This document shows positions 11,670 to 21,538 of a DNA stretch of 64,000 nt, in pieces. Below the pieces are notes generated by a model. It was not told where the DNA came from and did no database searches. It saw only the letters and a list, made by a program, of their open reading frames with translations. Numbering within the stretch: the first letter of the stretch is position 1; each line of letters begins with the position of its first letter. The translations under genes and the position numbers were made by a program. This DNA is from Pseudoduganella plicata (lineage in GTDB: Bacteria; Pseudomonadota; Gammaproteobacteria; Burkholderiales; Burkholderiaceae_D): the NCBI RefSeq assembly GCF_004421005.1, contig NZ_CP038026.1, positions 2,294,001 to 2,358,000 of the forward strand. Reading direction: 5' to 3'.

Positions 11670-12098
11670 ATGTCGATGTCCGTAGGCTCCGATAGCGGAG
11701 ACGAAGACCAGGTAATGTCAGAAATCAACACGACGCCTCTCGTGGACATCATGTTGGTTCTGCTGATCATCTTCCTGATCACCAGCCCGGTGGTCCTTAA
11801 ACTGCAGAAGATTGCTCTGCCAGAAGAGGTCAACCAGGCGATCCAGACGAAGCCGGAAAATGTCAACATCGTTGTCAACAAGGATGGCGACATCTACTGG
11901 AATCAGAAGAAAATGCGGGACACGAATGAGTTGTTCGATTTTCTGAAGGTCGAGGCAGTGAAGGTACCGCAACCGGAAGTGCACGTACGTGGCGACAAGG
12001 AAGCCAAGTACGAGTCCATCGGCCGCGTGATCTTCACGACCCAGCGCGCTGGCATCCAGAAGGTTGGTTTCATTACCGAACCGCCTGACAAGATGTAA
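11670..12098 (+). CDS. exbD: ExbD/TolR biopolymer transport protein (copy 1)
   Basis: ExbD-type protein, 142 aa, with one N-terminal membrane helix and a periplasmic domain. The segment INTTPLVDIMLVLLIIFLIT carries the conserved proton-accepting Asp just before or in the helix. It begins 4 bp after exbB, indicating tight cotranscription. A second, divergent exbD follows. Confidence 0.92.
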   Translation: MSMSVGSDSGDEDQVMSEINTTPLVDIMLVLLIIFLITSPVVLKLQKIALPEEVNQAIQTKPENVNIVVNKDGDIYWNQKKMRDTNELFDFLKVEAVKVPQPEVHVRGDKEAKYESIGRVIFTTQRAGIQKVGFITEPPDKM

Positions 12099-12158
12099 GG
12101 CCCCTGCCCGGCCATGGCTTGTTCGTGAGCCGGGCAGTCTTCTATAAGGAACACACCC

Positions 12159-12593
12159 ATGAGTATGAATGTCGGTTCGGGCAGCGCAGCACCAAACGCT
12201 GATCCGGAACCAATGATGGAAATGAACATGACACCGCTCATCGACGTGATGCTGGTGCTGATCATTATGCTGATTATTACGATTCCGAAGGCGAACCACT
12301 CGGTTAACCTGAACATGCCGGTGGGTACCCCGCCGCCACCGACCAAAGAGCCGGTGGTTGTTCAGATCGACGTGGACTTCGACGGCACGATCCTGTGGGA
12401 TGGCGCCGTGGTTCCGGATCGTGCGCAACTGGAACAGAAGCTGATGAACGTGGCGGCACAGGGTGATCAGCCGGAAGTGCACCTGCGTCCCAACAAGCTG
12501 GTCAACTACGAGTCCGTGGCAGGCGTGATGGCTGCGGCCCAGCGTCTGGGTGTCACCAAGATCGGTCTGGTCGGCAACGAGCAGTTCCAGTAA
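12159..12593 (+). CDS. exbD: ExbD/TolR biopolymer transport protein (copy 2)
   Basis: Second ExbD paralogue, 144 aa. The helix segment reads MNMTPLIDVMLVLIIMLIIT with the conserved Asp. It is clearly diverged from the first copy, so the two could form a mixed ExbD pair in the ExbB channel, as reported for systems with ExbD1 and ExbD2 (for example Xanthomonas). An RBS-like AAGGA lies at 12146-12150. A rho-independent terminator follows about 160 bp downstream. Confidence 0.92.
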   Translation: MSMNVGSGSAAPNADPEPMMEMNMTPLIDVMLVLIIMLIITIPKANHSVNLNMPVGTPPPPTKEPVVVQIDVDFDGTILWDGAVVPDRAQLEQKLMNVAAQGDQPEVHLRPNKLVNYESVAGVMAAAQRLGVTKIGLVGNEQFQ

Positions 12594-12751
12594 ATGGAAA
12601 GTCGGAAGTTCCCTGCCATCGCGGCAGTGACTCGTTGAAGCGCACGCCGTATGCACTTCGTGCAGCGTGCGCTTCAGCTTCCGTCACAGCCTGGCACGGA
12701 TCGTGCAATCGATGGCAGAGCTTCCTGGAGTGCGTCTCTTTATTTTCCCCG

Positions 12752-12783
12752 ATAGGCAGGTTATCCTGCCTATTCGTTTTTTT
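12752..12783 (+). terminator. Rho-independent terminator or attenuator ahead of the TPR gene
   Basis: Perfect 9 bp stem ATAGGCAGG / CCTGCCTAT with loop TTAT, followed by TCG and seven T (12777-12783). It ends only 19 nt before the TPR gene start at 12803, so it either closes the tonB operon or acts as an attenuator in the leader of the next gene. Confidence 0.85.
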
Positions 12784-12802
12784 GATGAAAGAAATCTCGC
12801 CT

Positions 12803-14023
12803 ATGTCCAAGTTCCGTCTCGCTCATCTCGGCCTTGCAATGGCCGCCCTCGGTTTCTCCGCAGCAGCGCCTATGGTGGGTCTGGTGCCGGCAGCGTACGC
12901 TGCCGACACCGTGCGTGCCGAAGTGGGCAAACCACTGCAGGAAGCGCAGCGCCTGGTGAGTTCAGGCAAGGCCCGCGAAGCGCTGACCAAGCTGCAGGCT
13001 GCCGACGCCGTTAGTGGCAAGAGCGACTTCGAGAAATACCAGATCGAACGCGTACGCGCCGCCGCCGCCGCCAGCGCTGGCGACAACGCGACCGCCATCC
13101 GCGCATTCGAGACCCTGATCAACTCGGGCCGCCTGTCCGCTTCGGAAAAGCCGAAGTTCACGGAAGGCCTGGCCGGCATGTACTACCGCGCCAAGGACTA
13201 CCCGAAAGCCATCACGTGGATCCAGAAGTCGCTGCAGGACAACCCGAACAACGCCACGATGAAGCAGCTGCTGACGCAGACGTACTTCATCAGCGGCCGT
13301 TATGCGGAAGCGGCGAAGGAACTCTCGCAAGGCCGTCAGTCGGAAGAAAACCTGCAGATGCTGGCCAATATCCAGCTCAAGCAGAACGACAAGGCAGGCT
13401 ATGTGCAGACGCTGGAAAAGCTGGCCGGCCAGTATCCGAAAGCGTCGTACTGGGCCGACCTGCTGAACCGCGTGCAGGGCAAGCCTGGCTTCTCGTCCAC
13501 CTTGAACCTGGACGTCATGCGCCTGAAACTGGCACTGGGCCAGTTGTCCAAGCCATCCGAGTTCATGGAAATGGCCCAGCTGGCACTGCAGGCCGGCAAC
13601 GCGCCTGAAGCCATCAAGATCATCGATCAGGGCTACAAGAAGGGTGCACTGGGCACGGGCACGGATGCCGCACGTCACCAGCGCCTGAAGGATCTGGCGA
13701 ACAAGACGCTGGCTGACCAGACGGCCAACCAGGCCACCCAGGAAGCCAACCTGATCAAGGAGAAGGACTCCGACGGCCTGTTCAACATGGGTTATGCACT
13801 GACCTCCGGCGGCAAGGCCGACAAGGGCATTCCGTTGATGGAGCAGGCGATGAAGATCGGTACGCCGCGTCGTCCGGAAGAACAGAAACTGCACTACGGC
13901 ATCGCTCTGTTCAATGCTGGCAAGAAAGCCCCTGCACTGGCCGCACTGAAGAACGTCAAGGGTACTGCCGGCGAAGCCGAACTGGCCCGCTACTGGACGC
14001 TGTACATCAACAACCCGATGTAA
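12803..14023 (+). CDS. Tetratricopeptide repeat protein, exported
   Basis: 406 aa protein with a signal peptide (hydrophobic stretch, likely cleavage after PAAYA near residue 34) and a mature part made of helix-turn-helix TPR-like units, for example AMYYRAKDYPKAITWIQKSLQDNPN style segments. It is probably periplasmic and a scaffold; no catalytic domain is seen. It follows the tonB-exbB-exbD-exbD genes, and similar TPR genes sit beside TonB systems in related bacteria, so a role in TonB-dependent uptake or envelope assembly is an inference. An alternative in-frame ATG lies at 12785, directly after the T-run of the terminator; neither start has a strong RBS. A terminator follows the gene. Confidence 0.8.
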   Translation: MSKFRLAHLGLAMAALGFSAAAPMVGLVPAAYAADTVRAEVGKPLQEAQRLVSSGKAREALTKLQAADAVSGKSDFEKYQIERVRAAAAASAGDNATAIRAFETLINSGRLSASEKPKFTEGLAGMYYRAKDYPKAITWIQKSLQDNPNNATMKQLLTQTYFISGRYAEAAKELSQGRQSEENLQMLANIQLKQNDKAGYVQTLEKLAGQYPKASYWADLLNRVQGKPGFSSTLNLDVMRLKLALGQLSKPSEFMEMAQLALQAGNAPEAIKIIDQGYKKGALGTGTDAARHQRLKDLANKTLADQTANQATQEANLIKEKDSDGLFNMGYALTSGGKADKGIPLMEQAMKIGTPRRPEEQKLHYGIALFNAGKKAPALAALKNVKGTAGEAELARYWTLYINNPM

Positions 14024-14059
14024 TAGCGACAACAACACCGGCCCGGCCGGTTTTGTCAA

Positions 14060-14090
14060 AGCGCCCCTGCCCCGCAGGCGGCGCTTTTTT
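14060..14090 (+). terminator. Rho-independent terminator after the TPR gene
   Basis: Stem AGCGCC (14060-14065) / GGCGCT (14080-14085) with a T-run to 14090, located 37 bp after the TPR stop codon. Confidence 0.75.
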
Positions 14091-14207
14091 CGTTTACGGG
14101 GTCGCAACGGGGCCCCGCTGGTGCGCTGCGGCATTTCCATATGTGAATTGGTCAAACAATCCGTATAATCGCTGGTTCAGGCAACAGGATTCGAGCTCGA
14201 CACCCTC

Positions 14208-15198
14208 ATGAAGGTATTTCGCGGACTACCCAACGCAGCGGCGCGCGCGCCCTGCGCTCTCACCATCGGCAACTTCGACGGTGTCCATCGCGGCCATCAG
14301 GCGCTGCTGGCACGCGTGCGCGCCGCGGCGAAGTCGCTGGGCCTGGAAGCGGCAGTCATGACGTTCGAGCCACACCCCGCGAATTCTTCGCGCACAAGGC
14401 GGGTGACATGTCGAAGGCGCCGCCCCGCATCGCCAACCTGCGCGACAAGCTGGGCTCGCTCGCCACGAACGGCATCGACCGCGTCATCGTCGAACACTTC
14501 AGCGACTCGTTTGCCTCGCTGTCCCCCAGGACTTTACGGAACGCGTCCTGGTGGACGGCCTGCACGTCAAATGGCTGATGGTCGGCGACGACTTCTGCTA
14601 CGGCGCCCGGCGCGCCGGCAATGTCGCCATGCTGATGGAAGCGGGCCGCCGGCACGGCTTCCACGTGGAGGCGCTGCCGACGGTAATGAACGGCGACATC
14701 CGCATCTCGTCCTCCGCCGTGCGTACGGCGCTGTCGCAGGGCGACTTCGGCCAGGCGGAGCAACTGCTGGGCCACCCTTACTCGATTTCCGGCCACGTCA
14801 TCCACGGCGCCAAGCTGGGCCGCACCATCGGCTATCCCACGCTGAACCTGCGCGTGCCGCACCGCCCAGCGCTGGGCGGCATCTTCATCGTCCAGGTGCA
14901 TGGCCTGGCCGACGGGCCGCTGCCGGCCGTTGCCAGCCTGGGCGTTCGTCCCACCGTCGAGGATGCGGGCAGGGTGCTGCTGGAAGTCCATATTTTCGAT
15001 TTCGCCGGCCACTGCTACGGCAAGCAGGTCAAGGTTGAATTCCTGCGCAAGATCCGCGACGAGGAAAAATTCATCGACCTGCCCACCCTGACGGCCGCCA
15101 TCGACCGCGACGCCGCCGAGGCGCGTGCCTTCTTTGCCGCCCGCGGCACCCACGTGGAAGAGCGCAGCGGCGCCATCACGGCCACCGACCGAATTTGA
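14208..15198 (+). CDS. ribF: Bifunctional riboflavin kinase/FAD synthetase, two apparent frameshifts
   Basis: RibF converts riboflavin to FMN and FMN to FAD. The N-terminal nucleotidyltransferase segment ([22 protein letters not shown]) is read from ATG 14208. The frame then breaks after FEPHP, continues in another frame ([20 protein letters not shown]...), and breaks again before [22 protein letters not shown], which runs on through the riboflavin kinase domain ([20 protein letters not shown]) to 15198. Adding one C in the run at 14375-14378 and one in the run at 14523-14527 gives an uninterrupted 330 aa protein, near the usual 310-330 aa. Because ribF is essential in most bacteria, sequence errors are much more likely than a true pseudogene. 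It sits upstream of ileS and lspA, the common arrangement. Confidence 0.9.
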
Positions 15199-15259
15199 GT
15201 GGCGCAAGCCCCCTGCTGCCCCGTCACTCACCAATACACGTACCAGAGAAACTACCGAC

Positions 15260-18118
15260 ATGTCCGACAACAAAGCCAAGAAGGCCGAGAGCAAATATCC
15301 GGTCAATATGACCGAAACGCCATTCCCCATGCGAGGCGACCTCGCCAAGCGCGAACCGGGCTGGGTGAAACAATGGCAGGACAAGAAGATCTACCAGCGC
15401 ATCCGCAAGGCTGCCGCCGGCCGGCCGAAGTTCATCCTGCATGACGGCCCGCCGTATGCCAATGGCGACATCCACCTGGGCCACGCCGTCAACAAGATCC
15501 TGAAGGACATCGTCGTCAAGTCGCGCACGCTGGCCGGCTTCGATGCGCCGTACGTCCCGGGCTGGGACTGCCACGGCATGCCGATCGAGATCCAGATCGA
15601 AAAACTGTACGGCAAGAACCTGCCGACGGCCGACGTGCTGACCAAGGCGCGCGCCTACGCGCTGGAACAGATCGACAAGCAACGTGCCGGCTTCATCCGC
15701 CTGGGCGTGCTGGGCGAGTGGGACAACCCGTACATGACGATGGCCCACGGCAACGAAGCGGACGAGCTGCGCGCGCTGGGCAAGCTGCTGGAAAAAGGCT
15801 ACGTCTACCGCGGCCTGAAACCCGTCAACTGGTGCTTCGACTGCGGTTCCGCGCTGGCCGAGGCGGAAGTGGAATACCAGGACAAGCGCGACCCGGCCAT
15901 CGACGTCGGTTTCCCGTTTGCCGAACATGACAAGCTGGCGGCCGCCTTCGGTCTGGACAAGCTGCCGGGCGAGCGTGGCTTTGTCGTCATCTGGACGACG
16001 ACGCCATGGACGATCCCGTCCAACCAGGCACTGAACGTGCACCCGGAAGTGACGTACGCGCTGGTGCAGACCAACCGCGGCGGCGACATGCTGATCCTGG
16101 CCGCCGACCTGGTCGAAGCCTGCCTGGCACGCTACAAGCTGGAAGGCACGGTCGTTGCCACGACGACAGGCGCCAGGCTGGAAAACATCCGCTTCAAGCA
16201 TCCGCTGCACGCGCGCGACGCCTTCTACGACCGCTACTCGCCCGTCTACCTGGCCGACTACGTGACGACCGACAGCGGTACCGGCATCGTCCACTCGGCG
16301 CCCGCCTACGGCCTGGAAGACTTCATTTCCTGCCGTCAGCATGGCATGAAGGATGACGACATCCTGACGCCGGTGATGGGCGACGGCAAATACGCGTCGA
16401 CCCTGCCGCTGTTCGGCGGCATGACGATCTGGGAAGCATCCAAGCCGATCTGCGAGGCGCTGCGCGAAGCCAATGCACTGTTCGAACTCAAGATGTTCGA
16501 CCACAGCTACATGCACTGCTGGCGCCACAAGACGCCGATCGTCTACCGCGCCACGTCGCAGTGGTTTGCCGGCATGGACCTGCAGCCGATCGACGGCGGC
16601 CCGACCCTGCGCGAAACGGCGCTGGAAGGCATTGCCGCCACCAAATTCTTCCCCGACTGGGGCCAGGCGCGCCTGCACGGCATGATCGCGAACCGTCCGG
16701 ACTGGACCCTGTCGCGCCAGCGCCAGTGGGGCGTCCCGATGGCGTTCTTCGTCCACAAGGAAACGGGCGAGCTGCATCCGCGCACGCCGGAGCTGCTGGA
16801 ACAGGTGGCGAAACGCATCGAAGCCGGCGGCATCGACGCCTGGCTGGCGCTGGACCCGGCCGAGCTGCTGGGCGACGACGCGGCCATGTACATGAAGAAC
16901 AAGGACACGCTGGACGTCTGGTTCGATTCCGGCACGACGCACCAGACGGTGCTGCGCGGCTCGCACAAGGAGCAATCCGCGTTCCCGGCCGACCTGTACC
17001 TGGAAGGCTCGGACCAGCACCGCGGCTGGTTCCACTCGTCGCTGCTGACGTCGTCGATGCTGAACGGCCGTCCACCGTACAAGGCACTCCTGACGCACGG
17101 TTTCACCGTCGATGGCGAAGGCAAGAAGATGTCCAAGTCGCTGGGCAATACGCTGGCACCGGACAAGATCTCCAATTCGCTGGGTGCGGACATCCTGCGC
17201 CTGTGGATCGCGTCGACCGACTACACGGGCGAGCTGTCGATCTCGGAAGAAATCCTGAAGCGCGTGACGGAATCGTACCGCCGCCTGCGCAACACGCTGC
17301 GCTTCCTGCTGGCGAACACGTCGGACTTCGATCCGAACACGAATGCCGTGGCCATCGACGAGCTGCTGGAAAGCGACCGCTACGCGCTGGCCAACCTGGC
17401 CGTGCTGCAGGCGTCCGTCGAGCAGCATTACGAGAACTACGAGTTCCACCCGGTCGTCTCGAAGCTGCAGAACTACTGCTCGGAAGACCTGGGCGGCTTC
17501 TACCTGGACATCCTGAAGGACCGCCTGTACACGACGGCCGTCGATTCAAAGGCGCGCCGCTCGGCGCAGACTGCCTTGTGGCACATCACGCAAAGCCTGC
17601 TGCGCATGCTGGCGCCCGTGCTGACGTTCACGGCCGAGGAAGCCTGGGCGAACTTCGCCGGTGCCGAGGCATATGCCGCGTCCGACGAAACCATCTACAC
17701 GCAGACGTGGTGGCAGCTGCCGGCCATTGCCGACAGCGAAGCGCTGCTGGCCAAGTATGCGGTGATCCTGGCCGTGCGCGCCGACGTGACGAAGCGCCTG
17801 GAAGACCTGCGCGCGTCCGGCGCCATCGGCTCGTCGCTGCAAGCCGAGCTGGAGATCCGCGCATCGGGCGACAAGTACAACCTGCTCGCCAGCCTGGGCG
17901 ACGAGCTCAAGTACGTGTTCATCACGTCGCTGGCGAAAGCCGTCGAAGCGGCCGCCGGTGAAGCCGAGGCGGTCAGCGTGGCAGCGTCGAACGACGCCAA
18001 GTGCGAGCGCTGCTGGCACTACCGCGCGGACGTCGGCAGCCACGCCGACCACCCGACCCTGTGCGGCCGCTGCTACAGCAACCTGTTCGGCGCCGGCGAA
18101 CCCCGCAAGTACGCCTAA
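15260..18118 (+). CDS. ileS: Isoleucyl-tRNA synthetase
   Basis: Class I aminoacyl-tRNA synthetase, 952 aa (E. coli 938), charging tRNA-Ile. The HIGH-type motif appears as GDIHLGHA in [16 protein letters not shown], and the KMSKS motif as KKMSKSLGN. The C-terminal zinc finger has four cysteines (CERCWHY...CGRCY). The ATG at 15260 (MSDNKAKK) was chosen because the family begins there; the frame extends further upstream inside ribF without homology. ribF ends 61 bp upstream, and lspA follows after a hairpin pair. Confidence 0.97.
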   Translation: MSDNKAKKAESKYPVNMTETPFPMRGDLAKREPGWVKQWQDKKIYQRIRKAAAGRPKFILHDGPPYANGDIHLGHAVNKILKDIVVKSRTLAGFDAPYVPGWDCHGMPIEIQIEKLYGKNLPTADVLTKARAYALEQIDKQRAGFIRLGVLGEWDNPYMTMAHGNEADELRALGKLLEKGYVYRGLKPVNWCFDCGSALAEAEVEYQDKRDPAIDVGFPFAEHDKLAAAFGLDKLPGERGFVVIWTTTPWTIPSNQALNVHPEVTYALVQTNRGGDMLILAADLVEACLARYKLEGTVVATTTGARLENIRFKHPLHARDAFYDRYSPVYLADYVTTDSGTGIVHSAPAYGLEDFISCRQHGMKDDDILTPVMGDGKYASTLPLFGGMTIWEASKPICEALREANALFELKMFDHSYMHCWRHKTPIVYRATSQWFAGMDLQPIDGGPTLRETALEGIAATKFFPDWGQARLHGMIANRPDWTLSRQRQWGVPMAFFVHKETGELHPRTPELLEQVAKRIEAGGIDAWLALDPAELLGDDAAMYMKNKDTLDVWFDSGTTHQTVLRGSHKEQSAFPADLYLEGSDQHRGWFHSSLLTSSMLNGRPPYKALLTHGFTVDGEGKKMSKSLGNTLAPDKISNSLGADILRLWIASTDYTGELSISEEILKRVTESYRRLRNTLRFLLANTSDFDPNTNAVAIDELLESDRYALANLAVLQASVEQHYENYEFHPVVSKLQNYCSEDLGGFYLDILKDRLYTTAVDSKARRSAQTALWHITQSLLRMLAPVLTFTAEEAWANFAGAEAYAASDETIYTQTWWQLPAIADSEALLAKYAVILAVRADVTKRLEDLRASGAIGSSLQAELEIRASGDKYNLLASLGDELKYVFITSLAKAVEAAAGEAEAVSVAASNDAKCERCWHYRADVGSHADHPTLCGRCYSNLFGAGEPRKYA

Positions 18119-18137
18119 GCAGCAAATCATTGCCAAG

Positions 18138-18193
18138 AAAACCGGAGCCTGTCACCGGTTTTCAAAAAAACCGGTGACAGGCTCCGGTTTTTT
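18138..18193. repeat. Paired CCGGTGACAGGCTCCGG hairpin repeat
   Basis: Two oppositely oriented units (18138-18162 and about 18167-18191). Each has the 8 bp stem AAAACCGG / CCGGTTTT and loop TGACAGGCT or its complement, and together they can fold into one long hairpin. The pair starts 20 bp after the ileS stop, between ileS and lspA. Similar units occur near 31550-31817, 34300, 38243-38301 and 47897-47953. Confidence 0.85.
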
Positions 18194-18216
18194 CTAAACC
18201 CTTCAACCGACGTCCC

Positions 18217-18723
18217 ATGGCCAAGAGCAAAAAAACATTTTCCAGCAAACCTTCCGGCAGCCTCGTTCCATGGCTGGGCATTGCGGCGTTGATCATTCTG
18301 ATCGACCAGCTGACGAAGATCACGATCACCAAGCTGTTCACCTATGGCGAGGAAAAAGTGATCACGAGCTTCTTTAACCTCGTGCTGGCATACAACAAGG
18401 GCGCCGCGTTCAGCTTCCTGTCGAACGAGTCCGGCTGGCAGCGCTATTTCTTCACGGCCATCGGCATCGGTGCGGCGCTGTACATCGTTCACCTGCTGCG
18501 CAAGCACGCCGGGCAGCGCATGTTCTGCTGGGCACTGGCTTTGATCCTGGGGGGCGCCGTCGGCAACGTCATCGACCGCGTGCTGTACGGCCACGTGATC
18601 GACTTCCTCGACTTCCACTGGCGCGGCGTGGGCCACTTCCCCGCCTTTAACGTGGCCGACAGCGCCATCTGCATCGGCGCCGCGCTGTTCATCCTGGACG
18701 AACTGCGCCGCGTCAACAAATAG
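18217..18723 (+). CDS. lspA: Lipoprotein signal peptidase (signal peptidase II)
   Basis: Integral-membrane aspartic protease that removes signal peptides of prolipoproteins, 168 aa. Four membrane helices are evident. The catalytic Asp residues are in NVIDRV (about D120) and FNVADSAI (about D148). The usual neighbour of ileS; here a hairpin repeat pair separates the two genes. coaBC starts 25 bp downstream. Confidence 0.96.
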   Translation: MAKSKKTFSSKPSGSLVPWLGIAALIILIDQLTKITITKLFTYGEEKVITSFFNLVLAYNKGAAFSFLSNESGWQRYFFTAIGIGAALYIVHLLRKHAGQRMFCWALALILGGAVGNVIDRVLYGHVIDFLDFHWRGVGHFPAFNVADSAICIGAALFILDELRRVNK

Positions 18724-18748
18724 CGTCATCAAGCCAACCGGAGAGCAA

Positions 18749-19966
18749 ATGGAACTGACGGGTAAAAAGATTGTCCTCGGCCTGTCCGGGGGCGTCGCCT
18801 GCTACAAGGCGGCCGAGCTGTGCCGTGCGCTGACGAAACAGGGCGCCTCGGTCCAGGTCGTGATGACGGATGCGGCGCTGCACTTCATCACCGCCGTGAC
18901 GATGCAGGCGCTGTCCGGCAAGCCCGTGTATTCGAGCCAGTGGGATCCGCGCGTGGGCAACAATATGGCGCACATCGACGTCACCCGCGACGCCGATGCC
19001 ATCGTCATCGCGCCATGCTCTGCCGATTTCATGGTCAAGCTGGCGCACGGCGTCTGCGACGACCTGCTGTCGACGATGTGCCTGGCGCGCCCACGCCACG
19101 TGCCGCTGCTGGTGGCGCCGGCGATGAACGTCGAGATGTGGACCAATCCGGCCACGCAGCGCAACGTCAACCAACTGCGCGAGGACGGCATCTGCCTCGT
19201 CGGCCCCGCCGCCGGCGAGCAGGCATGCGGCGAAACCGGCATGGGCCGCATGCTGGAACCGGAACAACTGCTGGCCGAGATCGTTGCCGCGTTCCAGCCC
19301 AAGATCATGGCCGGCAAACGCATCCTGATCACGGCCGGCCCCACCTTCGAGCCCATCGATCCGGTGCGCGGTATTACCAATCTGTCGTCCGGCAAGATGG
19401 GCTACGCCGTAGCGCGCGCCGCCCGTGAGGCCGGTGCCGAAGTCACGCTCATTTCCGGCCCGACGGCCCTTGCCACGCCGTTCGGCGTCACCCGCATCGA
19501 CGTGCAAAGCGCGCAGCAGATGATGGACGCGGTCAACCGCAGCATCGACGGCCAGCACGTTTTCATTGCCGTGGCGGCCGTGGCGGACTGGCGCGTCGCC
19601 AATCCCAGCACGCAGAAGGTCAAGAAGACCGAATCGGGCGTGCCCGTGCTGCAGTTCGAGGAAAACCCGGACATCCTGGCGACGATCGCCGCGCGCACGA
19701 CGCTGGCCGGCCATCCGTACTGCGTCGGCTTCGCCGCCGAATCGGAAAATCTGGTCGAGTTCGGCGCCGCCAAGCGCGAACGCAAGGGCATCCCGCTGCT
19801 GGTTGGCAATATCGGTCACCAGACATTCGGCGCGGACGACAACACGATCATCCTGTTCGACGAGCACGGCCATACGATCCTGCCGCGCGCGGACAAGCTG
19901 AGCCTGGCACGTCAGCTGATCTCCGAAATCTCCAAACGCATCAACAAACACTCGCTGTTCCAATAA
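18749..19966 (+). CDS. coaBC: Bifunctional phosphopantothenoylcysteine decarboxylase/phosphopantothenate-cysteine ligase
   Basis: CoaBC (Dfp) makes 4'-phosphopantetheine precursor for coenzyme A, 405 aa. The N-terminal flavoprotein decarboxylase domain shows [13 protein letters not shown], the catalytic His segment [21 protein letters not shown] and the CGETGMGRM loop with the catalytic Cys. The ligase domain starts near residue 190 ([25 protein letters not shown]). Its stop overlaps the dut start (TAATG). Confidence 0.97.
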   Translation: MELTGKKIVLGLSGGVACYKAAELCRALTKQGASVQVVMTDAALHFITAVTMQALSGKPVYSSQWDPRVGNNMAHIDVTRDADAIVIAPCSADFMVKLAHGVCDDLLSTMCLARPRHVPLLVAPAMNVEMWTNPATQRNVNQLREDGICLVGPAAGEQACGETGMGRMLEPEQLLAEIVAAFQPKIMAGKRILITAGPTFEPIDPVRGITNLSSGKMGYAVARAAREAGAEVTLISGPTALATPFGVTRIDVQSAQQMMDAVNRSIDGQHVFIAVAAVADWRVANPSTQKVKKTESGVPVLQFEENPDILATIAARTTLAGHPYCVGFAAESENLVEFGAAKRERKGIPLLVGNIGHQTFGADDNTIILFDEHGHTILPRADKLSLARQLISEISKRINKHSLFQ

Positions 19967-20415
19967 TGAAATCCATCGACGTCAAGATCCTCGACCCGCG
20001 CATGAAAGACCAGCTGCCGGCCTACGCAACCCCTGGAAGCGCCGGCCTCGACCTGCGGGCCTGCCTGGACGCGCCCATCACCATCGAGCCGGGCCAGACA
20101 GTGCTGGTGCCCACGGGGCTGGCAATCCACATTGGCGACCCCGGCTATGCGGCAATGATCCTGCCACGCAGCGGCATGGGGCACAAGAACGGCATTGTTC
20201 TTGGGAATCTGGTAGGCTTGATCGATTCCGACTACCAGGGTCAGCTGATGGTGTCGACGTGGAACCGGGGTCAGCAGAGCTTTACGCTGAACCCGATGGA
20301 ACGTCTGGCCCAACTGATCGTCGTGCCCGTCCTGCAGGTGGGCTTCAACGTGGTGGAGGAGTTTGGAGACAGCGCACGAGGCGAAGGCGGCTTCGGCAGC
20401 ACCGGCAAACACTAA
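19966..20415 (+). CDS. dut: Deoxyuridine 5'-triphosphate nucleotidohydrolase
   Basis: Trimeric dUTPase, 149 aa, hydrolysing dUTP to dUMP. Conserved motifs are in order: [41 protein letters not shown] and the C-terminal arm [10 protein letters not shown]. It overlaps coaBC by one base, the usual coaBC-dut arrangement. Confidence 0.97.
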   Translation: MKSIDVKILDPRMKDQLPAYATPGSAGLDLRACLDAPITIEPGQTVLVPTGLAIHIGDPGYAAMILPRSGMGHKNGIVLGNLVGLIDSDYQGQLMVSTWNRGQQSFTLNPMERLAQLIVVPVLQVGFNVVEEFGDSARGEGGFGSTGKH

Positions 20416-20437
20416 AAACAATATGAAGGAAGGATAC

Positions 20438-21538
20438 ATGGCAGGAGCCGTCATCCCACGCATCACATCAACCACGCGGTCTGGTCTGGCCGCATTGACG
20501 GTGGCCCTGCTGCTTTCGGCCTGCGCTACAACGGCCCCTCCTTCCCTGCCGCCCGTCGTCGATACGGGCCCGGCCGAACCGCCCGCCCCGCTGGTCACGC
20601 CGCGCATGATGGCCGCACGCGACGCCGTACGGTCGATGGTGACGTTGCAGGACCGCCTGTATCGCGTGGCGGCGCCGCTGCTGATCAACAATGCCGAGCT
20701 GTGCCGCACTCAGGCGCGCAGCCTGCTGGGCTTTACCGCGAAAAACAAGTGGTCGTACCCGGGCGAATACGCCGATGCCGCCGAGGCGGTGCTGGGCTAT
20801 GGCGATACGCTCCAGGTGTCCGGCGTGCTGGCGGGCAGCGGCGCCGCCCGCGCCGGCCTGCGCAAGGGCGACGAACTGATCGCCGCCGACGGCAAACCGC
20901 TGCCCACGGGGCGCGGCGCCGAAACCCAGGCTGCCACCGTGTTCGGCCCGCTCGTCTCGAAGCGGGCACAACTTTCCATGACGATCACCCGCGGGGGGAC
21001 CAACCAGGTACTGAAGGTGCCCGTCACGCGCGCCTGTGCCATCCGCGTCGACCTGGGCAATGCCGACAACGTCAATTCCTATGCGGACGGCACGCGCGTG
21101 GCCGTCACGCGCGGCATGATCGACTTCGCCCAGAACGACGAAGCCATTGCCTACGTGCTGGCCAAGGACATCGCCCACAATGTGCTGGGCCACCCGGGCA
21201 AGCTGCGCAGCACGGCAACGATCGGCAGCATGATCGACAACCTGACGTCCGTGCGGCCGGATCTGTCGCTGCTGATCGGCACGTCCGGTATCCGGCCGGT
21301 CCCGGCGCATATGGAAGTGGCGGCCGATACGCTGGCGCTGTACATGCTGGCGCGTGCCGGCTTTCCGATCGAGCGCTACAAGACGTTCTGGTTGCGCCTG
21401 GCCGCCCAGTATCCGTCAACCGTACTGAACGGCTACATGGCCATCCATCCCAATATCGCGCAGCGCACAACGGCCATCGACAAGACGATCGCCGCCATCC
21501 GCAGCAAGCAGTCCGCGCGCAAGCCGCTGGTGCCGTGA
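20438..21538 (+). CDS. Lipoprotein with PDZ and degenerate M48 peptidase domains
   Basis: 366 aa. ATG 20438 has the RBS AAGGAAGGA; the N-terminus is a lipoprotein signal with a lipobox ending LLLSAC (Cys near residue 28). A PDZ-like segment (VSGVLAGSGAARAGLRKGDELIAADG) lies near residues 125-180. The C-terminal third matches M48 (BepA/Oma1-like) architecture: NDEAIAYVLAKDIAHNVLGH, MEVAADTLALYMLARAGF and HPNIAQRTTAI. The HExxH zinc motif is replaced by KDIAH at residues 243-247, so the first His and the catalytic Glu are missing, and it may be an inactive pseudo-protease. Its stop overlaps the next gene (GTGA). Probably anchored in the periplasm or outer membrane. Confidence 0.82.
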   Translation: MAGAVIPRITSTTRSGLAALTVALLLSACATTAPPSLPPVVDTGPAEPPAPLVTPRMMAARDAVRSMVTLQDRLYRVAAPLLINNAELCRTQARSLLGFTAKNKWSYPGEYADAAEAVLGYGDTLQVSGVLAGSGAARAGLRKGDELIAADGKPLPTGRGAETQAATVFGPLVSKRAQLSMTITRGGTNQVLKVPVTRACAIRVDLGNADNVNSYADGTRVAVTRGMIDFAQNDEAIAYVLAKDIAHNVLGHPGKLRSTATIGSMIDNLTSVRPDLSLLIGTSGIRPVPAHMEVAADTLALYMLARAGFPIERYKTFWLRLAAQYPSTVLNGYMAIHPNIAQRTTAIDKTIAAIRSKQSARKPLVP

